Shown piece by piece: positions 11,944 through 24,247 of a DNA stretch of 64,000 bases (within the stretch, counting starts at the first letter, position 1; the number at the start of each line of letters is the position of its first letter). A model generated the notes under the pieces. It was not told where the DNA came from, searched no databases, and worked only from the letters and a program-made list of their open reading frames with translations. The position numbers and the translations under genes are program-made. This stretch comes from Epiperipatus broadwayi. Lineage: Eukaryota > Onychophora > Udeonychophora > Euonychophora > Peripatidae. The stretch lies in NCBI GenBank assembly GCA_028023455.1, contig JAQFVV010000027.1, positions 7,811,845-7,875,844 of the forward strand. Direction: 5' to 3'.

Positions 11944-12273
11944 GTATACATTCAAATATCAGCCTTTTAAGCTAATTGTGCATATGCTTTGCGAGTGTTA
12001 ATAATAAATGAATACTTTCTCACCAATACAAGATATAGTATTTATGCAGGAATAAAAGGAATCCTCTTATTCCTACGACTCAAATGCTTATATATGAGCA
12101 AATCTGAAGTACTGGCAAGTAAAGCGTGAAGATGAAACCGTCACTTTAAATTACTATATATGATATCTGAATGAATGATGTGGGTGAAATTGTCTAGAAT
12201 TTACTAAACGTCATTCTAACTGAAACTTAATCATATGACAATTAGCTTAAAAGGCTGATAATTGAATGTATAC
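11944..12273. mobile_element. MITE-like element with 36-bp inverted repeats
   Basis: The arms GTATACATTCAAATATCAGC... (11944-11979) and ...GCTGATAATTGAATGTATAC (12238-12273) are inverted copies with one mismatch over 36 bp. The 258-bp interior is non-coding. It sits between the RT and endonuclease parts of the minus-strand RTE copy, so it inserted after that copy. No superfamily is assigned because the target duplication is unclear. Confidence 0.6.
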
Positions 12274-12431
12274 AATTGTAAACATACGCTATATAAAATA
12301 AATACTTATTTTAAATAGTGTCAATTATCTTACTATTGATCTCAATGGAAATTGAACCATTTTCAAATTCTATTAATATTTTAAAATGCTTAAAAAAATG
12401 TGTAATTTAAAATTCACTAAAACATCCAACA

Positions 12432-12672
12432 ATCACCATTTCCTATGCTTTCACAAGCTGTTAAAGCAGTGGCTGCTGAAGGATTGCATTAGATCTTAAG
12501 ATCTGGCAGTGCTCTCAGATCCAAGGCTCCTCACTGATGAAAGCCACAAGCCAGAAACTAATCTGGGGATATTGGATAAATAGGTATTAGATCAGGATTT
12601 TACACACAGACCTTCTTGCATCTATTGATTACTAAGGCTTGCACTGGGTGGCACTACTGTATGAAGAGTTTG
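12432..12672 (+). repeat. Single full-length copy of the 240-bp hammerhead-like element
   Basis: This is the clearest single unit. It runs from ATCACCATTTCCTATGCTTT to CTACTGTATGAAGAGTTTGC. In between come TTGCATTAGATC, the ribozyme-like core at 12528-12569 (TCCTCA, CTGATGA, AAGCCACAAGCCA, GAAAC, TAATC, TGGGGA), then ATCTATTGATTACT and GCACTGGGTGGCAC. It has no open frame. In this copy the position 16.2 base is A instead of G, which weakens the two-pair stem III. Confidence 0.7.
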
Positions 12673-13290
12673 CTACCAATTTAAAATTCATTTGAGTGTT
12701 TCTGAAATTAAGAATATCAATTGTTATTAGTCATTCTTGTTAGTTTTCACCTTTAGCTTTGCATTCACATGTATCCATATGATATCTCACCAATCAACGA
12801 TCACTTCTTCTGTTAAACCTATTAAAATCATTACAATACTGAAATACATATTTTCTGTCAGCCAATATATAATCTAATTCTGCTGTCCCCTCATCTGGAT
12901 GTTTATATGTCCAAATTTCCATTTAACATTTTCTTTCAAAAAAAGAATTCATAATATTCAATGTATCTTTTTCTCAAAATTCCACAAATCTGTATTTCCT
13001 TTCATTTCTATCTCCATAACCAAATTTATCCACATTTTCATACCAATTTTACTATTAAAGTCCCCTATGACCTTTTAAAATGTTTAAATCAATATAAAAA
13101 AACATCCACTTCTTCATTATAATGAGAGCTTGTAAATAGCTAAATAAAAGATTATCATCTAGTGACCATCTGAGTCAACAATCATGGGATTCCTAGCACC
13201 CTCCACCATCTCTCTTGGATGATCCTTTATAGCTTCCTAGAAATAAGGATAATTTAATTTTGTTTTGATTGTAAATATGTAAAAAAAAAA

Positions 13291-14344
13291 AAACGATCAT
13301 TCACACACACATTCATATTGCCTTCAATAAAAGTCAACTGATATATCAGTTAAAACCTATCAGAGAATTGAGAAGAAAAACCATGATAATTCTTAACCTT
13401 AAACTCAGTGATAAAAATCCAATAAATTCACCATGCTGGCTTACTGGTGAGAAGTCTTTCCATGTGAATATAATCATGTAGCAAAGATAACTATAATGAC
13501 AAAATATGAGGCAGACATTAAGAATTTGCCCTGTTCAATTTCTTTAAGATCTTACAGAGAAATCAACGAGCCTCCTTTTAATTAATAGCAAATTTCTTTC
13601 TACAGTCCCTTGGAAGCATATCAATGAGCATATGAGAAAACCATGTATTAGCTTGATAATAGAAATAAATTTGAATATTTTGGTATTTTTTAATATCTTA
13701 AAGAACTCAGATGTTGAGTGGAAGTAATATTCCAGATGTGCTGCAGTTGTATCTAGAAATTGTTATTTTCTAAATTTATTGTATGTAAGACATGGACATC
13801 AAGGTAACTAAAAAGCACATTCTTTCTATTTAGGAATGTTTTCCATAATATTCTGGAAATATAATAGCAAAATTATAAATCCAATCATTATGTTTTTAGG
13901 CTTTCTGAATATGACGATATTGAATCTACAACTGTTAGAGGTACAGCTTCATTGAATTGGATATATAAAGTACATAAAAAGTGGCACATTTCCTAAAGGG
14001 TAGGTAGTTGATGATAAACTTGAGCAGTTTCTGTGGAAGAGACAGACAGAATCTATTTATCATATTCCAAAAACACTCTAAATACTTTTAATATTGATTT
14101 CAAAAAAAGTTTAAAAATCACTACATGATAACAAATAAACAGACTAAACAAAATGTAAGACTCTGTTTTTGCTTTAAGAAACTCATCAGATCAATATTAA
14201 GTGATCCACTCCATACATCCCTGCATTACATTTGTAATGTGTGTTCCATGTGTGACATTTCATATAGCAAAAGAATATGAACCATCTGATTAACAACATG
14301 TTATCAACCAGTATAGTGAGTTTATTGAATTTTATCTCAAAGTT
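13291..14344. other. Non-coding stretch
   Basis: AT-rich DNA without a supported gene, RNA or recognised repeat. Confidence 0.4.
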
Positions 14345-15286
14345 TGTGACCAAAAAATATCAGTGTCTCTTCTCTGATGCCTGAATCATCAGCTGGGCTT
14401 TCTTGAAGACAGAAATGAATGCAAAAATTAATTTCTTTATTCCCATAACCCTGTAAAGTAATCAGTCAAGAATGATGGGTGCCTTAAAAATAAAAGGCAC
14501 TAAGACTCTCCTGAGTGTGGAACCTAGACTGCGTATGAATGATATTCTTTTTTATTAAGCAATCCACAATTGCATATTGCTTTCAAACAAAGGAAGACTA
14601 TATAAATTGGAAAAATTATCTAATATTAAGTGGATCATTGTCAAATAAAAATGAGGGTTTATTACACAAAAAAATTGAAGTACAATGTTATGGTGATTGA
14701 TGGTATATCAGATAGATATCAAAAGCTCTGCTTTTGATCATACTAAACAACATTTTTAAATAGTTGAGAGAACTGGAAAACAATTAAAAAATGAAAGAGT
14801 AAAGAGAGAGTGAATAGATTTGTGGAATTTGAAAAAAAAAATGAGTATAATTAAACATTTTTAAATAGTTGGGAGAACTGGAAAACAATTGAAAAATGAA
14901 AGAGTAAGGAGAAAATAGATTTGTGGAATTTGGAAAAAAAGAAAATGTGTATATTATGAATTATTTTTATAAAACAGAAATGAAAATCTCCAAATAAACA
15001 TATATCATAATTGGGTTATATTTTACTAAGACAAAATACATCTCAAGACCGTAGCATATTTGGTAGATTCAACATAAAAAATGAACATTGGTTAGTTAGA
15101 TATATATATAGGATATTCATGTAAAGAGATAACTGATTCTCATTTCAAGATTCCTTTAGTGCCTCTGAATCAAGGTTCGTGATATGTAGTAACAGTTTAG
15201 TTAATCGCTACAAAAATTTTGTGGCACTTTCATGTCTAGATCATGAGTAACAATATAAAATGTGAACTATGTTTTATTCTTTAACC

Positions 15287-15759
15287 CAAGGGTGGGCAAT
15301 TGTTTTGGCTTGGGGGCCACAGAGGTTGGTGGAAGGCTGCATTGGGAGCCACTTTGTGGAAGCAAAGGTTAGTGGAGGGCCACACCTTTTTTCATGACAC
15401 AATCAACACACTGCTTTATTTCCTGTATTATCAAATAAATATTTGTTTGTTCATTCTTCATTAAACACATAACATTTATCACCAATTTTACATTTTTTTG
15501 GAGGGTTCATGGTTTCACTAAAGTTGAAATGTATATATTTGCTAATGGAAAGACAAAATTGAAATTAACCAGATCAACTGGAAAAGCACTGCACATCATA
15601 TCTACACTGTGCATCTGTATTGACATGGCCATCTTAGTGGAAAATATGAGACAAATCTTCGGTCACGCACAGGAAAGAAATCTCAGTTCAAGGCAGATTT
15701 TTCTGATTGTCTTGGTGGGCCACACATGTGGCCCTCAGGCCACTATTTGCCCACCCCTG
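15287..15759. mobile_element. Non-autonomous hAT transposon, copy 2
   Basis: It starts CAAGGGTGGGCAATTG and ends TATTTGCCCACCCCTG, and it is collinear with copy 1 at 8966-9455. The flanks CTTTAACC (15279-15286) and CTTTAACT (15760-15767) match at 7 of 8 bases, a decayed hAT target duplication. The 78-codon frame at 15529-15765 is chance. Confidence 0.88.
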
Positions 15760-16814
15760 CTTTAACTCATAATAAAATAGAATGAAGTTCTAACATTAAA
15801 TTTGGTTTAAATTGGAAAAAAAACTGCTACTGAAATGTTTGAAATGACACAAAGTGAAGCCATAAGTTGCCAGAGTTTGATGATGGCAGAAAGAATATCG
15901 AAGATGTTGCATGAAGATATGAAACGCATTGCCACAAATTACAACTTGTGATTCAAGATGCATTAGTACTTTAAATTTTTGTAGAAAATAATTAAACTAT
16001 ATTACCATGTAACAGATGTTGATTTAGAGATATGCATTAATACAAAACTATTAAGAAAGGCAGTATTAATAAATTGATATTTCAAATCTTGAAGAAATTC
16101 CCTACTAAATTTAAGCTAAAACTTGAGAATCCTTTTAGATTATTTATAAACTCAGTCAATAGACAGACTTGGATGAATTTAATAAGAAGATAACTGATAA
16201 CTGTACTGAGAATAGTGAAGCCGATAACTGATATTAAAAAAGCAGCAATTCATTAATAAATTTTTAACTAAGCAAGGCAACATATTAAAAAAGGGAATAA
16301 AGATCCCTGTGAAAAAATGGAATATTTGGAGTCCTGAAATATGGAATGAAAGGAATTAATGATAATAGAGGAAAGTTATAAAAGACAATATAAGTCTCAA
16401 AAATATAATACAACATAATGATATTGAAAGTTGTTTCAATAAGATGCTGTTATTAAAAAAGAGGAACATCATAAAATGAGTCATAGAGTTCTACCAAGAA
16501 TTATAAATTATTAAAGAACAAAAAAAAGTATTCTTTACAAGTATAATCTTTTCCAAATTTCCAAATATTTTAAATGAAGAAATGAGATGTGCAATTAAAT
16601 CTGTGAAAAAGGGGAAACCTCCAGAAAATGGTGAATAATAGTATTTGAAGAAATAAGAAAAATGTCAAATTTATACATCAAAATGATGAAAATATATCAG
16701 ATGATTAAAAGAATACATCAGTGATAGACAAAAAGGTAAAAAAAAAAAGATATTAGAAAATATAGATCTATCAGTCTTCTGGCAATTCCATAAGAGATCT
16801 TTACTAAGATAATT

Positions 16815-17354
16815 CACTTTTCTTGATACTCTCCTCATATACACTTCAATGCAATTTTTATATAATTCCTCCTTTATTTTCCTTAGTTTTGACTATCCTG
16901 CAGTCTTTATCAGAACTACATTTAAACATATAACCATTATTTTATATATCTATATTTTTACATTATTATTCATAATTACATCTAATTTTAATTAATTTTA
17001 CCTTTATATCTTTTTATTTATCCTTATTATTATTATTATTTTTATCCCATTCTATTTTTATTTTCACCTCTAATGTATCTATCATTCTAACGTTCATTCT
17101 CTGATGAAGACTGTAGAACGGTCGAAACTGTAAGGAAAATAAAGAAATTATATAAAAATTGCATTGAAGTGTATTTGAGAATATATATAAAAGTTTAATA
17201 TATATGAATATATTAATATCATCTGTATTCTTTATTACTTTTTACAATGTAATAAAAAACTAGATGATATTAATATTATATGAATATATGAAGAAAGATG
17301 CATAGAAAGTGAAAAGGAGATAAGAATAATAATACTTCTGAGACTAAGATAATT
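16815..17354. mobile_element. Inverted-repeat insertion with hammerhead-like motif, possibly Penelope-type
   Basis: The 12-bp sequence ACTAAGATAATT lies just before (16803-16814) and at the end (17343-17354), an exact target duplication, and the RTE sequence resumes after it. Inverted arms of about 85 bp lie at 16829-16912 and 17099-17183. The right arm reads CTGATGA, A, GACTG, TAGAA, CGGTC, GAAAC, TGTA, then AGGAAAATAAAG. The left arm has a decayed inverse copy. Penelope-like elements are known to carry hammerhead ribozymes in often inverted terminal repeats, so that class is suggested. No RT or GIY-YIG frame remains. Confidence 0.55.
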
Positions 17355-17849
17355 ATAACTAATAGACAAAAAATTGCAGACCCAAACCAATTAAAAAAAT
17401 AAGCTGGATTTGAAAGTGGTTTTAAGCACAGTGGATTACATCCAGGTACAAAAAAAAGTTATGACTAATGCGTATAAGTTATCATTTTAAAAAATTGGCT
17501 CTACAATTATTTTCATGGTAGTTAACGCTTTGGAATGTTTACATATAGATCCAGGATATTGTCAAATTTTAAAAATATTAAAATACAACAGTAGAGATTA
17601 GAAAATGGATAACAGTAAGAAGATTAGCATTAATAAAAGTATTCTGTAAGATAAACCATATTTCCAAAATGTTTTGTAACAGTTTAACAGGAAGTATTTT
17701 TAAATCAGAATGTAATTTAGGACCATAGATTGAGATTATTTAAATTATCTAGCGTTTTCTAATAATATGCTTCAGATCGCTTTTTGGAAATATTGAAAGA
17801 ATTATCAGGTGAAAGTAAAAAAGTAGTGCTAAAAATAAATACTAGTCAA

Positions 17850-17965
17850 GCGTTGTTAGCCAAGAGGTCAGCACAGCTGCCTTGCAAGCAAGCAGTTGTT
17901 TGCAGATGGTTGTTGTGGGTTCACCTCCCGGCCGATGCTATGACATATGAAAAAAAAATACCAAT
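17850..17965 (+). mobile_element. tRNA-derived SINE
   Basis: An A-box-like TTAGCCAAGAGGTC (17856-17869) and a B-box-like GGTTCACCTCC (17918-17928) form an internal Pol III promoter, followed downstream by an A-rich tract (17950-17958). The CTGCCTTGCAAGCAAG arm recalls a tRNA with a TGC anticodon, but the A to B spacing is longer than in a true tRNA. It interrupts the old RTE copy. Confidence 0.6.
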
Positions 17966-19063
17966 AAAACTATTTAATGATTTAAGATTAATAATCATAC
18001 ATTTAAAAAAAAAAAACAATTATAAATTGTTTGGTAGTTTTTTAATATAAATGAAAACGTAGAATTAAACTTGCATGGAATGTTTTTGATAGAAATAACT
18101 TAATACTAAAGAGAATTAAGGCTATCTATTTGAAAATGAGTTTTTAAGAGATGTTATTCAGTTCTAAAATACGGATCCAAGACAGATTCTTATTAGAAAA
18201 ATAATACCAACTTTAGAGCACACAATGTTATATGAAAATGGTGTATGTTAAGAATAGCAAGTGGGGATCAAAAGTTACTTGGGAAGAAGAACAAATAGTA
18301 TCATGGATACCATTGAACGAATTGAGTAAGAGGCTGAAATAGAACTGGGCTGGATTCATTGGTAGAAGAGGCAATAGACGAAGTCTTGGCATAATCCTAA
18401 TAAGTTATAAAAGACCTAAAAAAATATATGAATTGGATGGATAAGAAAATTTGCTGGAGCAATGAGAAAAAAATGTAAATCAGACTTATTGATAGAAGAG
18501 GCAATAAACAAAATCTTAGCATGATCTATAAGTTATAGAAAAAGACCATATATGAATTAGATGGATAAGAAAATAGGGTGAAGTGATGTGATAAAAAAAT
18601 GAACTTAAATCAGATAACATTAAATTTGGAGACATCTTTATCTTGAATTAAATCAATAATGATGAATAAGTTGTATAGTAATACTGAAAGTGTTTCTAAG
18701 ATTACAGAAGTATTGCAATATTTGAATATATGTATTACTATCTATTGGCTTAATTTTATATTCATAAGGTGTGCATCAAATACCGATTTTCGATAAGCAT
18801 TGGATTCAGAATACATATCTAATTTAGTTCTAATGATTGTGATCTGTTGACTTACCCATAATAAAATGAATTGCTCTTTATAATCCCTAATAAGAGTATC
18901 AAACTCCCCATACAGTAATACTACCAAGTGATCATGTGATATTTGGCTTTTTACCTCTGAGTTTAAGATCAAGAAACACCATGGTCTTTCTTCTCAGTGC
19001 CTGATAAGGCAGAATGAATGTTTGTGTAAATGATAAATATTTTTCCAATACATATATACAATT

Positions 19064-20423
19064 ATGACAGACAAAAATAAAGCATGGCCCTTATTCCCAG
19101 GAGGCTGTAAAGTCACCAACAAAGGCAGCGGTTGGTGGCCGAAGGCGGAGGGTGCTAAGAATCCCCTGATTGTGGACCCAGGCTGCCATTTGATGACGAC
19201 TTTTTATTTAGGTACTTACAACTGCAGATCACTTTCAAGTGAAGGAAGATTGCAAGAATTAGAAGAAGAACTGTCTTATATTAAATGGGACATTATTGGA
19301 CTTTGTGAAGTTAGAAGAAAAGGAGAAGAAACAATTGATTTAAAAAGTGGACATATACTCTATTAGAAAGGCACACATATTGGAAATACAAGTGGAGTAG
19401 GATTCATTATAAATAAAAAGTGGAAGAACAATATTGTGGAGATTGATGGTGTATCGGACAGAGTGGCAAGATTAGTTATACAACTTAATAGCAGATACCA
19501 AATGCAGATAATTCAGGTTTATGCCACAACAAGTTCTCATAGTGATTAAGTAGTAGAATATTTTTATATGGATGTACAAAAGGCTTTTGATCAGAGTAAA
19601 CAACATTTTAAAATTGTTATGGGAGACTTTAATGCTAGAATTGGTAGACAAATGAAAGATGAAATTGCTGTAGGTAATTTTGGTTATGGTAATAGAAATG
19701 AGAGGACATAGACTTGTGGAGTTTGCAGAAAAAGAAAAACTTTATTTTATGAATTCATTTTTTGAGAAAAATGTTAAAAGGAAATGGACATGGAAACATC
19801 AAAATGAAGGTACAGCAGAATTGGATTATATTTTGACTAACAGAAAATACTTATTTCAAGATTGTAATGTTCTTAATAAATTTAACACAGGAAGTGATCA
19901 TCGATTAGTAAGGTGTAAGTTATGTGTTAATGTAAAACTAGAAAGACAAAAATTATTAAGAAAAACAATATTTACAGTTGATATTCCTAATCTTCAGAAA
20001 CATTCTAATGAATTTAAATTAGAACTTACAAATAGGTTTCAAGTGTTAGGAGATTTTGAACATGATACAGATTTGAATGAAATTAATATGAAAATAACTG
20101 ATACACTTTTAAAAACTGCAACAAACATAGCTGGTAGAAAAAAGCAGCAATTGACTAATAAAATTTCTACTGAGACTAGAGAATTTATGAAGAAAAAAAG
20201 GAATATGAAGATATACAAAAATGATGTATTAAAAAGAATTGAATATCTCAAATTTTGTAAAATGGTACGGAAAAGAGTTGAAAATGATATAAGAAAGTAT
20301 AACTGTGAAATAGCAAGAAAAGCTGTAGAAGAAAATAAAAGTCTCAAAAATGTTAAACAACATTTTGGTATTGGTAGGAAATTTATATCTGCAATAAGAA
20401 AAAAAGATGGAATTTATTACTAA
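19064..20423 (+). pseudogene. RTE endonuclease region, broken
   Basis: This is the N-terminal half of the RTE polyprotein, which nicks target DNA for retrotransposition. A frame from MTDKNKAWPLFPGG contains GTYNCRSLSS and WDIIGLCEVRRKGEE, hallmarks of the exonuclease-endonuclease-phosphatase fold. VMGDFNARIGR follows in another frame near 19617, and GSDHRLVRCK, with the catalytic Asp-His pair, near 19890. A stop ends the first frame at 19366, a second stop lies near 19547, and a frame change near 19680 joins to a 247-codon frame with a Lys-rich linker. Database relatives are often labelled craniofacial development protein 2-like. Confidence 0.85.
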
Positions 20424-21829
20424 AAAGAGAGATGACATCATAAAATTGGTAGAAGATTTTTATCAAGAATTATATAGTAATAAAGAACAAGTACCTCTTA
20501 TATCTAGTACATCTTCCGAATTGCCCAGAATTTTAAATGAAGAAGTGAGACATGCGATTAAGTGTATGAAGAAAGGAAAGGCTCCAGGAAATGATGGAAT
20601 TATAATTGATATATTAAAAGAAGCAGGTGAAGAAATAGAAACAATTTTAGCAAAGTTATATACCAAATGTCTAAATGATAAAGATGTACTGGAAGATTGG
20701 AAGAATGCTGTAATAATATTAATATTTAAAAAAGGTGATAAAGAAGATATTAGAAATTACAGACCTATCAGCCTTTTATCAGTTTTATATAAAATTTTTA
20801 CCAAGATAATTACAACTCGTCTACAGAGAACTTTGGATTTCCACCAACCAAGAGAACAAGCTGGATTTAAAAGTGGTTTTAGTACAATAGATCATATCCA
20901 GGTATTGAGAGAAGTCATAGAAAGGACAAACGAATATGAGTTGTCATTATGTTTTGGATTTGTAGATTATGAAAAGGCATTCGATTCTATACACATTTCT
21001 TCAGTGATTAAAGCATTGGATCATCAAGGTATAGATCCAGGATATTGTCATATTTTAAAGAATATTTATAAAAATGCAACAGCAACAATTAGATTACATA
21101 ATGATACTGGAAAAATCAACATTGAGAAAGGTGTAAGATAAGGTGACACCATATCTCCAAAACTCTTTACAGCAGTGCTGCAAGAAGTATTTTGTGGATT
21201 AAAATGGGAAACTAAAGGAGTGAAAGTAAATGGAGAGTATTTAAGTCATTTAGATTTCGCAGATGATGTAGTTGTTTTTGCAAATAATGCTTCAGAGCTG
21301 CAGAAAATGTTGCAGGAGTTAGAAGATGAAAGTAGAAAAGTAGGACTAAAGATAAATGTTAAAAAGACTAATGTTTAATCGATTTGCTCAAAATATGAAA
21401 ATAAAGATTGATTATGAAGATTTAGAAGTTAACAGTTACAAATACCTTGGTCAGATTATTAATACAGATGGAAACATAATGGAGGAAATTAATCATAGAA
21501 TTAAACTTGGTTGGAGTGCTTTTGGTAGAAATAACTTGATACTAAAAGGAAATATGCCTATGTGTTTGAAAAGGATGGTTTTTAACAAATGTCTTTTACC
21601 AGTTCTTACTTATGGATCTGAGACTTGGACACTTAATAGAAGAGCAATACAGAGACTTCAGACCACTCAAAGGAGTATGGAGAGATGTATGTTGGGAGTA
21701 ACAAGAAGGGATCGAAAACGCAATGTATGGGTAAGACAACAAACAGGTGTTACTGACCTTATTGAAAAAATTAAAAGATTAAAATGGAGTGAGATGATAA
21801 TAGATGGACAATTGAAATTTTAAACTGGA
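20407..21829 (+). pseudogene. RTE reverse transcriptase region, broken
   Basis: The reverse transcriptase copies element RNA at the nicked site. Visible motifs are KAPGNDGI, then KKGDKEDIRNYRPISLLS, motif A with FVDYEKAFDS (catalytic Asp), a short broken junction at VR-stop-GDT near 21139, motif C FADDVVVF near 21260, then KYLGQIINTDG and YGSETWTLNRR in the C-terminal region. Catalytic aspartates are intact in this copy, but the stop near 21139 and frame changes near 20415 and 21360 make it non-functional as read. Confidence 0.88.
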
Positions 21830-22000
21830 TTCCAAGAGATTGTAAAAGACCCAGAAAGAGACCACATGTGAGATGGATGGATGAAATAAGAAAATGTGCA
21901 GGGGTGTTGTGGAGAAGAGAAGCTAAAGATCGGAGAAGATGGATTAAACTTGGAGAGACCTTCATCCTGCAGTGGATTGATAATGGTTGTTGATGATGAT

Positions 22001-23107
22001 GATTTATAACCCTTTTGTTCTCGTCGACTTACATGTGATATTTATGGATAAGTGTATTTGTAACCTTTAGATAACCATGAATACATTAACCTTTAACCTT
22101 ACAGTGGTCAACACGTATTTGTATATTATAAAACATATCAGTATGCATAACATATTTATAACAATTTATTACTTTAATGTTTTCAAGTATTGATTATATA
22201 ATATAAAGCAGAGTAAACAAAAATGTCATCACACCTTTCTTTCAATATTTAAAATTAGTTGGCAGCGATACTGGTTCAAACTGCAATTTGAGCAAACCTT
22301 CCTAATGAGGATGAATTTTTTAGAGCGGAAATCGAACAAAGGTTTGATTGTTTGCAAATAAAATTTATGAATAAATTTATATGAATTAAAATACAACAAA
22401 ACTAAAAATTACTGTTGGTTAAAATCTTATTTTAAATTATAATAAAGTTAATTTACATTTCTGACATAGGGACGTCAATCATTTAGAAAGAAGTCGGGGG
22501 AGTGAAAAAAAACCGTTCGAAGCACTTTAAAAATCGCTTCTATACGTGAGTAATTGTCAATAACCGGTAAAGTGTTCATATCTCAGGCGGCTAATTGTAT
22601 ATGCATACCTGAGTTTGACTATAAAATAATTTTATAGCCAAAAAAAAACTAATATTACGAGTATTAAATGCATTGCTGGCCAATATTTCTAAAAGTTGTA
22701 CTTCGTTAAAAGGAAATGCGAGAAAATGTTTCCGCTCAATAAAAATACTGTAATATATACATAAAAAAATAGGTTTTACCAGTCGAAACAGAAACTGATT
22801 TTCCAATTAAATTTACACATTCCTACCGACATTAATAAATCTCGATTCGAATATTGGTTTTAAATTCTTCGCTTTATGCTCTACTTTTATAAGTCCTGTA
22901 TGGTTTATAGCAGTACTAAAACGACAGAATCTAAAGCAGTTTATAGAGACGTCATTTCCGGCACTCGAATTTCATTATGAATTCTGAAGCAATAAACCAT
23001 TCGGCTTTTTTTTAAAAAAAATATTATTCATTCATAAGTAAAATTATGAATTACTGAAGTTATGTACAACACTTTATCACCTGACTCCATTACATGACTT
23101 TAGCTTT
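22001..23107. other. Non-coding stretch
   Basis: AT-rich DNA after the RTE tail. A 71-codon minus-strand frame (22591-22806) has no recognisable features and is not called. Confidence 0.4.
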
Positions 23108-24170
23108 CATGTAGCTGTCATAGCAGCATAATTTTTCACTATCTGAATGCCACTTACGGTAAGTTTAGTAAAGGATAGTAAAGGCAAGATGACAATGCTC
23201 ATTAAATCCTTATTCTATGCTCTTCTATTCAATATCTGCAGACAAGCTTCAAGTTCATAATTTTCATCAATGAGAAGCTTTGGATTTTTAACCAGTGCAT
23301 CTGGATCTTTAGAATCCAATGTACCCTCCTTCCAGCACCTATGATTTATCTATGTTATATTATCAAGCTATCAACCCAAATTAAAAACCATATAAATGTC
23401 CTCAAGAGAAGCTAGTTTGCTTGCATAATCATATACATCTGAAAACAGTTGTTTCTATTCATTATGGTGTCCCCAGCCTTTTAATAACTATTGGCACCTC
23501 TACCATGTGTGCAGGATTTGATATAAACCAATAAAATATCATCTGACTCCATCATGTATTTTTATCTTATATACTGTTCTTATAATAGAAACTAGTCTGG
23601 AGACATTAGACAGGCCAACACAAGATAGGGTTTTAATAAGCACTATCATCTAATATCTATTATTACTTATAAATCTTACAGTAAGTGGTATATAATAGTG
23701 AAAAATTATGCTGCTATAACAGCAATATGTAAGATAAAATCATGTGGTGGAATCAGGTGATATTTTATTAGTTCAAATCAAATCCTGCCACTAGAATAAA
23801 GATGTCCATGGTTATCAAAAAACAAGGTATACCATAATATGTAGAAAGTGAACTGACCATGGAGCAAGTCGGCTTCGATTGAAAACACATATGTTTTTTA
23901 GTTTGGGCTGATAGCTTGATAGTATAACAGACAGTTAAATGATGGGTGCTGGAAAGATGGGATATTAGAACCTAAAGATCCAGATACACTGGTCTAAGAT
24001 CCAAAGCTCCTCACTGATGAAAGCTACAAGTTGGAAACTAGTCTGGGAGTGTTAGATGGGACAGCCTGTGATAGGAATTTAATAAGAACTGCCATCTGGC
24101 ATTTATTATTTTTTACCAAAGCTTACAATAGGTGGCATAATACTGGTAAAAAATTTATGTTGCTATAACA
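23108..24170. repeat. Cluster of three diverged 240-bp hammerhead-like elements
   Basis: An inverted copy (about 23108-23340) starts with GCTGTCATAGCAGCATAATT. A direct partial copy (about 23584-23720) ends with its complement, and a fuller direct copy lies at about 23940-24170. The last keeps the core at 24008-24049: TCCTCA, CTGATGA, AAGCTACAAGTTG, GAAAC, TAGTC, TGGGAG. The ends differ from the 4412 copy, so this is a subfamily. The outer and inner copies form another inverted arrangement. Confidence 0.65.
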
Positions 24171-24247
24171 ACCATTTACACTACTTGATAAATCATTAGC
24201 TTTATTTTGCTAGATTGTCTCACTAGGGTATCAAAGTACTAAATAGG

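Larger units (their letters stand above)
10045..13290 (-). mobile_element. Decayed minus-strand RTE-type LINE
   Basis: Reading the minus strand, segments appear in RTE order. The leader region with GGAGGGTGCTAGGAATCCC is near 13190, the endonuclease region at 12780-13080, the linker and early RT region at about 11540-11580, the later RT region at 10780-10860, the segment before the 3' end at 10570-10740, and the 3' end at 10060-10180. No frame longer than about 65 codons survives, so it encodes nothing. It is interrupted by a MITE-like element (11944-12273), by a copy of the 240-bp element (12432-12672) and by an inverted piece of RTE 3' end (10384-10560). Assignment rests on comparison with the better copy at 18943-22000. 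Confidence 0.7.
14345..18640 (+). mobile_element. Old RTE LINE broken by nested insertions
   Basis: Segments aligning in order with the copy at 18943-22000 are the leader (about 14360-14560), the endonuclease (to about 15105), the linker and RT start (about 16010-16814), the RT middle (17355-17845), and the 3' RT and tail (17966-18640). The gaps are filled by DNA containing a hAT element (15287-15759), by an inverted-repeat insertion with target duplications (16815-17354) and by a SINE (17850-17965). Two internal tandem duplications are visible (start points 14749 and 14854; 18361 and about 18490). It has many stops and encodes nothing. Confidence 0.7.
18943..22000 (+). mobile_element. RTE-type LINE, near full length, copy 1
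   Basis: The 5' end, at TTGGCTTTTTAC, is shared with the copy at 60573, which suggests a true element start. An apurinic-type endonuclease is followed by a reverse transcriptase, and the element ends in a GAT repeat (TTGTTGATGATGATGAT). RTE elements are known for short tandem-repeat tails instead of poly(A). Several stops and frameshifts split the frame, so it is not autonomous. No target duplication was found with confidence. It lies about 300 bp after an older copy in the same orientation. Confidence 0.85.
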
